Positions 8,350-14,704 of a stretch of DNA of 28,537 bases are shown in pieces. The translations under genes and the position numbers were made by a program. Origin of the DNA: a virus; the IMG/VR virus record IMGVR_UViG_3300046167_000230, positions 1-28,537 of that record; one strand, given 5' to 3'. Each line of letters opens with the position of its first letter. Position 1 is the stretch's first letter. The notes beneath the pieces are model-generated. The model saw only the letters and a list, made by a program, of their open reading frames with translations. It ran no database searches and was not told where the DNA came from.

Positions 8350-8691
8350 CAAAGAGTAGAAAAAATCTGGCAGGAGTTATCTGCACAACCTCAAGAAGTT
8401 GAATTAGCTAAAGCGGATGACATTTTAAGAGGTGTATCTTCTTTGGCTACATTATTCTTGAACTCAAGAAACCAACTGCAAAATGCAGGTTTTGATGCCT
8501 TACAAGACTACGATAAAGTAGAAGCAGGTGTTAAGGAGCAAGAGAGAGCGATTAACGACTTTAAAAGTGCTGCTAAAGAACTTGGTATTGACTTACCTAA
8601 TGAGGTAAAAACTGCTGAGAAAGACTTACAAGACATTTCAACAGGCTTGGGTAGAGCCAAGAAGTTAGCAACTGAAGCATCAAAAATGTAA
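8347..8691 (+). CDS. Leader-bearing small helical protein 1, candidate capsid internal protein (114 aa)
   Basis: The first 13 residues MQRVEKIWQELSA are nearly identical to the starts of the proteins at 9616 and 9861 (MKQVEKIWAELSA). The leader ends in QEVELA at residues 17-21. The body is a helical, charged, Ala/Lys/Glu-rich sequence with a KELGIDLPNEV segment that is recognisably shared with the next gene (KELGIEPPAEI). There is no cysteine or enzyme motif. Position between prohead protease and capsid genes, plus the shared leader, suggests a protein packaged into or built with the prohead core and processed by the protease. That role is inference; the paralogy is directly visible. Confidence 0.7.
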   Translation: MQRVEKIWQELSAQPQEVELAKADDILRGVSSLATLFLNSRNQLQNAGFDALQDYDKVEAGVKEQERAINDFKSAAKELGIDLPNEVKTAEKDLQDISTGLGRAKKLATEASKM

Positions 8692-8692
8692 T

Positions 8693-9016
8693 ATGAAAAG
8701 AATATCCCTAAATAAGGTGATGGCTAAATTAGCCGAAGAGCAAACTACCGAGAAGGTGGAACTTGGAGTAGTTGATGACATAAAAGATGCTATTCGTAGA
8801 GGTCAAGAGATTGAAGGTATGCTTAGTCGTGAATTGAATAAGTATAATGGTCTTTTAAGAGCAGCAGGTCAATTTAACAGACACTACAACGATTTAATAA
8901 GCAAGTCTAAAGAGTTAGGTATAGAACCACCTGCTGAAATCAAGAAACTAAAAGACATAGCTGATGGCTTTGAGAAAAAAGGTCAAGCGATAAAGAAAGT
9001 ATCAAATTTATTTTAA
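8693..9016 (+). CDS. Leader-bearing small helical protein 2, candidate capsid internal protein (107 aa)
   Basis: Starts 1 base after the previous stop. The N-terminus (MKRISLNKVMAKLAEEQ) has diverged but keeps the same layout: an amphipathic leader and then EKVELG at residues 20-25, followed by VVDDIKDAIRR, comparable to ADDILRG and VQDILQD in the paralogues. The body contains SKELGIEPPAEIKKLKDI, matching the KELGID.P.E. segment of the upstream protein. Predicted all-helical and soluble, with a basic C-terminus (KKGQAIKKVSNLF). Probably a duplicated member of the same family; function not known. Confidence 0.7.
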   Translation: MKRISLNKVMAKLAEEQTTEKVELGVVDDIKDAIRRGQEIEGMLSRELNKYNGLLRAAGQFNRHYNDLISKSKELGIEPPAEIKKLKDIADGFEKKGQAIKKVSNLF

Positions 9017-9019
9017 GAT

Positions 9020-9616
9020 ATGAAATCACAAGAAACATTAAGCAAGATTATGGAACTGCTTAACCTACAAGATGAGGTGAAGTTGGAGTCTATGAAATTG
9101 GAGAACGGCACGGTAATAGAAGCCGAAGCATTTGAGCCTAACCAAGAGGTATTCATCGTAACTGAAGATGAGCGTATCGCTCTACCTATCGGTGAGTACG
9201 AGATGGAAGATGGTCGTATCCTCGTAGTAGCTGAAGAAGGTGTTATCGCTGAAATCGGTGAGGCTAAAGAAGAAGAAGCACCAGAAGAAGCACCTGCTGA
9301 AGAACCTGCTCAAGAAGAAGAGGTAGAACAAGCAGAAGAAGAGAAAGAAGAAGAGATGGCTTACGCTACTAAGGAAGAACTTACTGCTGCTATGGATGAA
9401 CTCAAAGGTATGATTGATGAAATCAAGTCTATGATGTCACCTAAAGAAGAGGAGATGAGTGAAGAGGTAGTTGAAGAGCAAGTAGAGATGTCTACTGATG
9501 AACCTGCTGCGAAGCCTATCAAGCACAACCCAGAGACTAAGACACCAAAGATGCACAAGTTTGCTGAAGGTGGAAGAAAAGACACACTAAGTAGAATCTT
9601 TGACAAGTTAGGATAA
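9020..9616 (+). CDS. Acidic scaffold-like head assembly protein (198 aa)
   Basis: N-terminal helix MKSQETLSKIMELLNLQ, then EVKLE at about 19-23, then a beta-rich domain (EVFIVTEDERIALPIGEYE, RILVVAEEGVIAEIG) up to residue 80. A very acidic Glu/Ala/Pro tract (about 81-112) and a coiled segment (LKGMIDEIKSMMS) follow, and the tail ends KDTLSRIFDKLG. An acidic, low-complexity, coiled protein encoded between the prohead protease and capsid genes is the usual signature of a scaffold or prohead core protein. The start-site leader is only distantly like those of its neighbours. The stop overlaps the next ATG by one base. Confidence 0.65.
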   Translation: MKSQETLSKIMELLNLQDEVKLESMKLENGTVIEAEAFEPNQEVFIVTEDERIALPIGEYEMEDGRILVVAEEGVIAEIGEAKEEEAPEEAPAEEPAQEEEVEQAEEEKEEEMAYATKEELTAAMDELKGMIDEIKSMMSPKEEEMSEEVVEEQVEMSTDEPAAKPIKHNPETKTPKMHKFAEGGRKDTLSRIFDKLG

Positions 9617-9864
9617 TGAAGCAAGTAGAAAAGATATGGGCTGAATTATCTGCTAAAGAGCAGAAGGTAGAACTTGCTATGGTTCAAGACATATTGCAAG
9701 ACTATAAGACTATGCAAAAAAAATTAGATGCTATGTCTAATACCGCTGCTCGTAGAGCAAGAGATTTTGATGAGGTTATGAAAATGGCTGCTAAAGTAGG
9801 TGTTGATATGGATGCTAAATTTAAAGCAGCAGGTAAATTCTTTAAGAAATTAGAAAAGTTATGA
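9616..9864 (+). CDS. Leader-bearing small helical protein 3, candidate capsid internal protein (82 aa)
   Basis: Begins MKQVEKIWAELSAK, identical over 14 residues to the protein at 9861, followed by EQKVELA (residues 15-21). The remaining 60 residues are strongly basic and helical (KTMQKKLDAMSNTAARRARDF, KAAGKFFKKLEKL), a composition suited to contact with packaged DNA. It overlaps the neighbouring genes by 1 and 4 bases. The shared leader on different bodies points to a targeting or processing signal, not a catalytic domain. Confidence 0.7.
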   Translation: MKQVEKIWAELSAKEQKVELAMVQDILQDYKTMQKKLDAMSNTAARRARDFDEVMKMAAKVGVDMDAKFKAAGKFFKKLEKL

Positions 9865-10232
9865 AGCAGGTAGAAAAGATATGGGCAGAGCTTTCTGCTA
9901 AAGCACAAGAAGTAGAAACTCCTCAAGAATCTACTGAACTATCCGAAGAGAAGGTTGAGTTGGCAGGTATTATGGATGACCTAAAAGGTCAAATGAAAGA
10001 GGCTAATATGGATGCTATTCGTGGTATTGATATGGTACACGATGCTGAAAAACTTTTTGACAAATCAGTTAAAAAACAAAGAGCGTTAGTTTCTCAATTT
10101 AACAAGGGATTGCAGTACGCAAAAGAATTAGGTCACGATGGAGCGATTGCTGACCTAAACAAAGCTATTGCACAAGCAGAAGAAAACTTGAAATCTACTT
10201 TAGATATGATTTCTAATTTAAGCGGATTTTAA
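9861..10232 (+). CDS. Leader-bearing small helical protein 4, candidate capsid internal protein (123 aa)
   Basis: Begins MKQVEKIWAELSAK as in the previous gene. In this copy an acidic insert (ETPQESTELSEE) separates the leader from the KVELAG junction (residues 31-36). The body runs GIMDDLKGQMKEANMDA to SNLSGF, helical, with AKELGHDGAIADLNKAI corresponding to the KELGID segment of the paralogues. Last gene before a strong terminator at 10254, so this transcription block ends just before the capsid gene. Confidence 0.7.
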   Translation: MKQVEKIWAELSAKAQEVETPQESTELSEEKVELAGIMDDLKGQMKEANMDAIRGIDMVHDAEKLFDKSVKKQRALVSQFNKGLQYAKELGHDGAIADLNKAIAQAEENLKSTLDMISNLSGF

Positions 10233-10253
10233 TCAACCACTACAATACTATAA

Positions 10254-10280
10254 GGGAGGGCATTGCTCTCCTTTTTTTTT
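10254..10280 (+). terminator. Terminator after the internal-protein block
   Basis: Seven-pair stem GGAGGGC / GCTCTCC (one G-T pair; 10255-10261 with 10265-10271), loop ATT, then nine T. Confidence 0.92.
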
Positions 10281-10301
10281 GCAGAAAACTAACACCTACA
10301 A

Positions 10302-10324
10302 CATTAGTTAGTTAACCTTATAAG
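10302..10324 (+). promoter_or_regulatory. GGTTAAC-type motif upstream of the capsid gene
   Basis: A TTAGTTAGTTAACCTTATAAG stretch in the space between the terminator and the capsid gene, 35 bases before the ATG. Member of the five-copy late block motif set. Confidence 0.4.
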
Positions 10325-10358
10325 ATTTAGAATAATCAACTTTAAAAAGAAATAGAAA

Positions 10359-11279
10359 ATGGCAACATCAATTACTACAACTTACGCAGGTGAGTTCGCA
10401 GGGAAGTACATCTCCGCTGCATTATTGAGTGCTGATACCATTGAAGGTGGTGGTATCACCGTTAAGCCAAATGTCAAGTATAAAGAAGTAATGAAAACTC
10501 TTTCTACTAACGCATTGGTAAAAGACGCTGCTTGTGACTTCGCTGATGGTTCAACAGTTACACTAACAGAGCGTGTATTAACTCCAAAAGAGTTTCAAGT
10601 AAATCTGCAAATTTGCCGACAAACACTAAGGTCGGATTGGGAAGCTGCTGAAATGGGCTACTCTGTCTTTGATACATTGCCTCCTTCATTTGCTGACTTT
10701 GTTATCGGTCACATCGCTGCTAAAGTAGCACAAAAGACTGAAGAGACAATCTGGCAAGGTGATGATGGAGATGAAGGTGAGTTTGATGGCTTTACTGCTC
10801 TATTGGCTGCTGATGGTGATGTTATTGATGTAGTAGGTACTACGGTAACTGCTGCTAATGTAATTGATGAGTTGGGTAAAGTAGTTGATGCTATCCCTAC
10901 TTCAGTTTACGGAAAAGAGGACTTGTACATCTATGTATCTCAGTCTATCGCTCGTGCTTATGTTCGTGCTTTAGGTGGATTTGGTGCATCAGGTTTAGGT
11001 GCTAATGGTGTGAACAACGCAGGTACTACTTGGTTCAATGGTGGTGACTTAGCGTTTGATGGTGTGAAGTTATTTGTTTGTTCTGGTATGCCAGACAACG
11101 ATATGGTAGCTGCACAGAAGTCTAACTTGTTCTTTGGTACAGGTTTATTGAGCGACCACAACGAAGTGAAGCTAATTGATATGGCTGACCTTGATGGTTC
11201 TCAAAATGTTCGCGTGGTAATGCGTTTTACGGCAGGTGTTCAAATCGGTATCGGTGCAGACATCGTTTACTACACTTAA
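10359..11279 (+). CDS. Major capsid protein, HK97 fold (306 aa)
   Basis: 306 residues starting MATSITTTYAGEFAGKYISA. Features seen: an acidic beta-hinge-like region VTLTERVLTPKEFQVNLQIC, DFVIGHIAAKVAQKTEETIW (a long spine-helix candidate), a SVYGKEDLYIYVSQSIARAY segment and a C-terminal DLDGSQNVRVVMRFTAGVQIG, the usual end strand of HK97-type capsid proteins. It is the only gene between two strong terminators, consistent with high-level separate expression. There is no long N-terminal delta domain, in line with a separate scaffold at 9020. The A-rich leader just before the ATG (AAAGAAATAGAAAATGGC) is almost the same as that of the next gene. Identification is by pattern and context. Confidence 0.85.
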   Translation: MATSITTTYAGEFAGKYISAALLSADTIEGGGITVKPNVKYKEVMKTLSTNALVKDAACDFADGSTVTLTERVLTPKEFQVNLQICRQTLRSDWEAAEMGYSVFDTLPPSFADFVIGHIAAKVAQKTEETIWQGDDGDEGEFDGFTALLAADGDVIDVVGTTVTAANVIDELGKVVDAIPTSVYGKEDLYIYVSQSIARAYVRALGGFGASGLGANGVNNAGTTWFNGGDLAFDGVKLFVCSGMPDNDMVAAQKSNLFFGTGLLSDHNEVKLIDMADLDGSQNVRVVMRFTAGVQIGIGADIVYYT

Positions 11280-11306
11280 TAGGTAGTTTAGTTTAGTTAA
11301 TAATTA

Positions 11307-11340
11307 GGGCAGGTAGGCTGATGCTTGTCTGCCCTTTTTT
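11307..11340 (+). terminator. Terminator after the capsid gene
   Basis: Long stem of 12 pairs with four G-T pairs, GGGCAGGTAGGC / TGCC-side partner (11307-11318 with 11323-11334), 4-base loop, then six T. Confidence 0.9.
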
Positions 11341-11358
11341 AATAAAAAAGAATAGAAA

Positions 11359-11898
11359 ATGGCTTGTGATTTAACAAAAGGTCGTGCTTTACCTTGTAGA
11401 GAATCGGTAGGTGGTCTTAAAGCAGTTTACTTTGTAGACTTCGGAGACTTAGGAACACTTACTCTTTCTTCGGATGAGGTAACTGATATGACAGGAACAT
11501 TCTCTGCCTACAAGTATGAGCTTAAAGGCACATCAAGTGTAGAGCAAACGATTAACGCATCTCGTGAAAATGGAACAGTATTCTTTGACCAAGCGGTTAC
11601 TCTTTCTTTGCCTCAGTTGAGCAAGGAGGATAACAACGAAATCAAGTTATTGGCATACGGAAGACCTCACATTATTGTTGAGGATTATAACGGAAATGCT
11701 TACTTGGTAGGTCGTGAACACGGAGCAGATGTTACAGGAGGTTCTATAGCCTCTGGTGCTGCTATGGGTGATATGAGTGGATACTCTCTAACATTCAACG
11801 CTATGGAGCGTACTGCTGCAAACTTTCTTGCAGGTTCTGCTGATGGTGACCCATTTGCAGGTATGACTTCTGCTACAGATACTATTGTTACCTCGTAA
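11359..11898 (+). CDS. Probable major tail tube protein (179 aa)
   Basis: 179 residues starting MACDLTKGRALPCRESVGGL. This N-terminus (Cys, L-T-K-G-R, P-C, GGLK.vYF) is typical of tail tube subunits in Bacteroidota siphophages. The body is beta-rich with KYELKGTSSVEQTINASREN and TVFFDQAVTLSLPQLSKE, then GYSLTFNAMERTAANFL near the end. Tail tube proteins polymerise as hexamer rings around the tape measure. The gene is unusual in lying far from the tape measure and chaperone genes, right after the capsid gene. It has its own leader (AAAAAGAATAGAAAATGGC) and its own terminators on both sides. Confidence 0.8.
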   Translation: MACDLTKGRALPCRESVGGLKAVYFVDFGDLGTLTLSSDEVTDMTGTFSAYKYELKGTSSVEQTINASRENGTVFFDQAVTLSLPQLSKEDNNEIKLLAYGRPHIIVEDYNGNAYLVGREHGADVTGGSIASGAAMGDMSGYSLTFNAMERTAANFLAGSADGDPFAGMTSATDTIVTS

Positions 11899-11914
11899 TA
11901 AAGTAGTATCTTTG
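11885..11914 (+). promoter_or_regulatory. Consensus promoter at the end of the tail tube gene
   Basis: TTG (11885-11887), 19 bases, then TATCTTTG (11907-11914), a full match to TAnnTTTG. The expected transcript would start near 11920 and meet a terminator 30-60 bases later. It could read into the portal block only by passing that terminator. Confidence 0.55.
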
Positions 11915-11950
11915 TAAGACCTACGACATAGGTGTTTTGGTTTTGGGATA

Positions 11951-11982
11951 GGGTAGCTCTTCGGGGTTACCCTTTTCTTTTT
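11951..11982 (+). terminator. Terminator after the tail tube gene
   Basis: Nine-pair stem GGGTAGCTC / GGGTTACCC (two G-T pairs; 11951-11959 with 11964-11972), TTCG loop, then TTTTCTTTTT. Confidence 0.92.
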
Positions 11983-11994
11983 CATAACACTTAC

Positions 11995-12019
11995 CTCTAT
12001 TAGTGGTTAACCTATTATG
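11995..12019 (+). promoter_or_regulatory. GGTTAAC-type motif at start of portal block
   Basis: TATTAGTGGTTAACCTATT followed at once by the ATG of the next gene. The best-preserved member of the five-copy motif set, lying 13 bases after a terminator. Confidence 0.45.
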
Positions 12020-12349
12020 CATATTGTAACCACAACAGATAAGAAGATATACTTTGTTCCAAGAGCGTTTGATACAAGCGTTTCGGTAAAGATTACTGAT
12101 GAGGAGACAAACACTTCTTCTACTGAATCGTTAACTGCTACGCAAGAGGCTAATTACTTGCATATCACACCTACCTATACATTTGAGCAGGATAGATACT
12201 ATACCATTAGAATCACAGGAACTAACGAGATATATAGAGGTAAAGTGTTCTGCACTAACCAAACGGACTTAGAGAAGTTTAGTATCAACAATGGTGAGTT
12301 CACTCACTATGAGGATACTGATAATGATAATCAATACATTTACCGATGA
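12017..12349 (+). CDS. Small beta-rich structural protein upstream of portal (110 aa)
   Basis: 110 residues starting MHIVTTTDKKIYFVPRAFDT. Strand-rich pattern (SVSVKITDEETN, YYTIRITGTNEIYRGKVFCT) like an immunoglobulin-like or small decoration domain. The stop overlaps the portal start by 4 bases. It is the first gene of the block after the terminator at 11951. I do not recognise a named family; a minor virion or head decoration role is plausible. Confidence 0.55.
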   Translation: MHIVTTTDKKIYFVPRAFDTSVSVKITDEETNTSSTESLTATQEANYLHITPTYTFEQDRYYTIRITGTNEIYRGKVFCTNQTDLEKFSINNGEFTHYEDTDNDNQYIYR

Positions 12350-13200
12350 GTAATATACGAATCGTTAACCTCGCCTCACATACAACCCCTGCGGTAGTTG
12401 AAGACAATCGTAAGGAGTGGGTAGCGTATGGCGAAGACAACAACTACTTCCAATACCTTATTGATAGGTACAATGGTAGTGCGACAAACAATGCTATCAT
12501 CAATGGTATGACCGAGCTTATGTACGGCAAGGGATTATCTGCGACTGATGCCTCTCGTAAGCCAGAGGCGTATGCTCAAATGATGAGCCTATTCAAGCGT
12601 TCTTGTTTGCGTAAGGTAACCTTTGACTTAAAAGCATTAGGTCAAGCAGCGTTCCAAATCATTTACAATAAGGATAAGAGTAAGATTGTACAGGTAGCAC
12701 ATATGCCTATAGAGACACTACGCTTTGAGAAGATGAATGAAGATGGTGAGGTATGTGGGTACTACTACTCTAAGGATTGGACAAAGATTCGTAAGAGAGG
12801 GTATGAGCCAACAAGAATACCTGCCTTTGGTCACGGAGAGAAGGGAGATGCTTTAGAAATCTATTGTATCAAGCCTTATCGTTCTGGGTTCTACTACTAT
12901 TCTCCTGTAGACTATCAAGGAGGTATTCCTTATGCTGAATTAGAGGAGGAGGTAGCAAACTACCACATCAACAACATTAAGAACGGTCTAAGCCCTTCTA
13001 TGTTGATTAACTTCAACAACGGTGTGCCTACTGAGGAGGAGAGAGAACTTATAGAGCGTAGAATCATTCAAAAGTTTAGCGGTACTTCTAATAGCGGTAA
13101 GTTTATCCTTGCGTTTAACGATAATAAGGAGATGGCTGCAAGTATTGAGCCTGTACAACTATCGGATGCGAGTGAGCAATACCAATTCTTAGCAGGATGA
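12346..13200 (+). CDS. Portal protein, N-terminal part (frameshifted)
   Basis: 284 residues starting MSNIRIVNLASHTTPAVVED. It contains KEWVAYGEDNNYFQYLIDRY, YNGSATNNAIINGMTELMYGK, the DLKALGQAAFQIIYNK segment and a stem-like LIERRIIQKFSGTSNSG, as in portal proteins of Bacteroidota phages. The frame ends in QFLAG-stop at 13198-13200, in the middle of the conserved portal core. The next frame continues with ESMRKLMVAHRVTSPMLMGI. A single extra base near 13193-13197 explains the break: with one G removed the sequence would read QFLADESMRKL. The portal forms the dodecameric ring for DNA entry, so an inactive gene would be lethal. Confidence 0.85.
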   Translation: MSNIRIVNLASHTTPAVVEDNRKEWVAYGEDNNYFQYLIDRYNGSATNNAIINGMTELMYGKGLSATDASRKPEAYAQMMSLFKRSCLRKVTFDLKALGQAAFQIIYNKDKSKIVQVAHMPIETLRFEKMNEDGEVCGYYYSKDWTKIRKRGYEPTRIPAFGHGEKGDALEIYCIKPYRSGFYYYSPVDYQGGIPYAELEEEVANYHINNIKNGLSPSMLINFNNGVPTEEERELIERRIIQKFSGTSNSGKFILAFNDNKEMAASIEPVQLSDASEQYQFLAG

Positions 13201-13204
13201 GAGT

Positions 13205-14128
13205 ATGCGTAAGTTGATGGTAGCCCATAGGGTTACTTCACCTATGCTTATGGGTATTAAAGACCAAAGCGGTTTAGGTAATAATGCTGATGAGTTGAAG
13301 ACTGCAAGTCTACTCTTTCACAACACGGTTATACGACCTTTCCAAGAGATGATTTTGGATGCTATAGATGATATCCTTGCTTACAATCAAATAAGCCTAA
13401 ACTTATACTTCAAGACATTACAACCTTTAGAACTCCAAGCAGATATTACTGAGGAGCAAAGAGAAGAACTTAGCAAGGTTGAGGATTGTTGTACAACGGA
13501 GTTGAAAGAGGATTCTCGCCCTTTTCTTGATGACAAGTTAGCCCACGAGATGTTAGATGCATTGGCTGACTTGGGTGAGGAAGAGCCAGAAGGCTATGAA
13601 CTCGTTGATGCAGAAATTGTAGGCGATGATGAACCTGAAGACTTTGATGTAGAGAACTACCTCAACGGACTTACTGAATTATCAGCAAAACAAGATAGCA
13701 CTCAAGATGGGGACATCTATAAGGTGAGATACAAGTATGTGAAGGGTACTAAGAAGACTGCTAAAGGCAGTTCTCGTACTTTCTGTAAGACTATGCTATC
13801 TCAAGGAAAATTGTACCGCAAAGAGGACATTGGTATGATGAGTGCAAGAGGTGTTAACAAGAGCTTTGGACACAAGGGTAGAAACTACTCTCTATTTAAG
13901 TACAAGGGAGGAGTAAACTGCTACCATAGATGGGAGCGTAGAATCTACAAGAAGAAGTTGAAGAAGAACGGAGAGCCTTACGGTGGCGATGCACTACGAG
14001 GTACGAGATATGTTAATGTTAACCAAGCGGTAAGAGAAGGATTTAAGCTACCTAAAAACCCTAAAGAGGTTGCAGTAGCACCAATAGATATGCCAAGACA
14101 AGGGCATCACCCTAATTACAAAGGATAA
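13205..14128 (+). CDS. Portal protein, C-terminal part with extra domain (frameshifted)
   Basis: The +1 frame is open from 13193; the first ATG is at 13205. It starts MRKLMVAHRVTSPMLMGIKD, the typical portal segment in which HRVTSPML is highly recognisable. An acidic region follows (residues about 90-155). The C-terminal domain of about 140 residues is basic, with SSRTFCKTMLSQGKLYRKED, GVNKSFGHKGRNYS and YKGGVNCYHRWERRIYKKK. This end domain is a separate module, possibly MuF-like by its GG.NC.H motif, but I am not sure. Whether the two halves are made as one chain by recoding, as two polypeptides, or are joined in an error-free sequence cannot be told here. Confidence 0.85.
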   Translation: MRKLMVAHRVTSPMLMGIKDQSGLGNNADELKTASLLFHNTVIRPFQEMILDAIDDILAYNQISLNLYFKTLQPLELQADITEEQREELSKVEDCCTTELKEDSRPFLDDKLAHEMLDALADLGEEEPEGYELVDAEIVGDDEPEDFDVENYLNGLTELSAKQDSTQDGDIYKVRYKYVKGTKKTAKGSSRTFCKTMLSQGKLYRKEDIGMMSARGVNKSFGHKGRNYSLFKYKGGVNCYHRWERRIYKKKLKKNGEPYGGDALRGTRYVNVNQAVREGFKLPKNPKEVAVAPIDMPRQGHHPNYKG

Positions 14129-14628
14129 TGGCAAAAGTATTATTTATAAAGAGAGATGACATTGTACGCAATAGCGTACTCTCTGGTAATGTAGATAGCG
14201 ACAAGTTCCTACAATTCATTGAGATTGCTCAAGAGATACACATACAAAACTACTTAGGCACTAAGTTGTACGATAAGTTGCGTACTGATATTATTGCGAA
14301 TACACTTCCTGCTGCTTATGCTACGCTATTGGATGACTATGTACAACCGATGTTAATACATTGGGCTATGGTTGAGTATTTACCTCACGCTGCCTACACG
14401 ATAGGTAACGGTGGTGCGTATAAGCATACTGCTGAGAATAGCATAGCAATGGAGAAGAACGAAGTAGACTTCTTAACCAACAAGCATAGAGACATTGCAG
14501 AACACTATACTCGTAGGTTTATTGACTTTATGGCTTTTAACAATTCTACTTACCCCGAATATAACACGAATAATAACGATGATGTACACCCAGACAAAGA
14601 TGCAGTCTTCAATGGATGGCAACTCTAA
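14128..14628 (+). CDS. Head-tail adaptor, DUF6712-like (166 aa)
   Basis: 166 residues starting MAKVLFIKRDDIVRNSVLSG. The order 'D.DKF...I..AQ...I...LGT.LYDKL', 'YV.PmLi.WA..EyLP...Y.ig..G...' and a C-terminal helix with DIAEHYTRRFIDFMAFN matches the DUF6712 family of connector-like proteins found next to portals in Bacteroidota phages. It is probably a gp6-like adaptor between portal and tail. It starts at the last base of the portal gene, so expression is coupled to it. Confidence 0.65.
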   Translation: MAKVLFIKRDDIVRNSVLSGNVDSDKFLQFIEIAQEIHIQNYLGTKLYDKLRTDIIANTLPAAYATLLDDYVQPMLIHWAMVEYLPHAAYTIGNGGAYKHTAENSIAMEKNEVDFLTNKHRDIAEHYTRRFIDFMAFNNSTYPEYNTNNNDDVHPDKDAVFNGWQL

Positions 14629-14704
14629 GAAACGCTACAAAGTCAAAGAGGTTAACTTAAAGAAGCTCAAGAGGCTTGTAAAAAAATTAGAATCTAATGA
14701 GTGA
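14582..14704 (+). CDS. Small basic protein (about 40 aa)
   Basis: Short frame overlapping the adaptor gene at its start and the next gene by 8 bases at its end. The conserved-looking part is KKRYKVKEVNLKKLKRLVKK, a very basic amphipathic helix. I chose the ATG at 14582; the ATG at 14612 would give 30 residues and less overlap. No family recognised; the charge suggests a nucleic-acid or membrane-surface contact. Confidence 0.55.
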   Translation: MYTQTKMQSSMDGNSKKRYKVKEVNLKKLKRLVKKLESNE

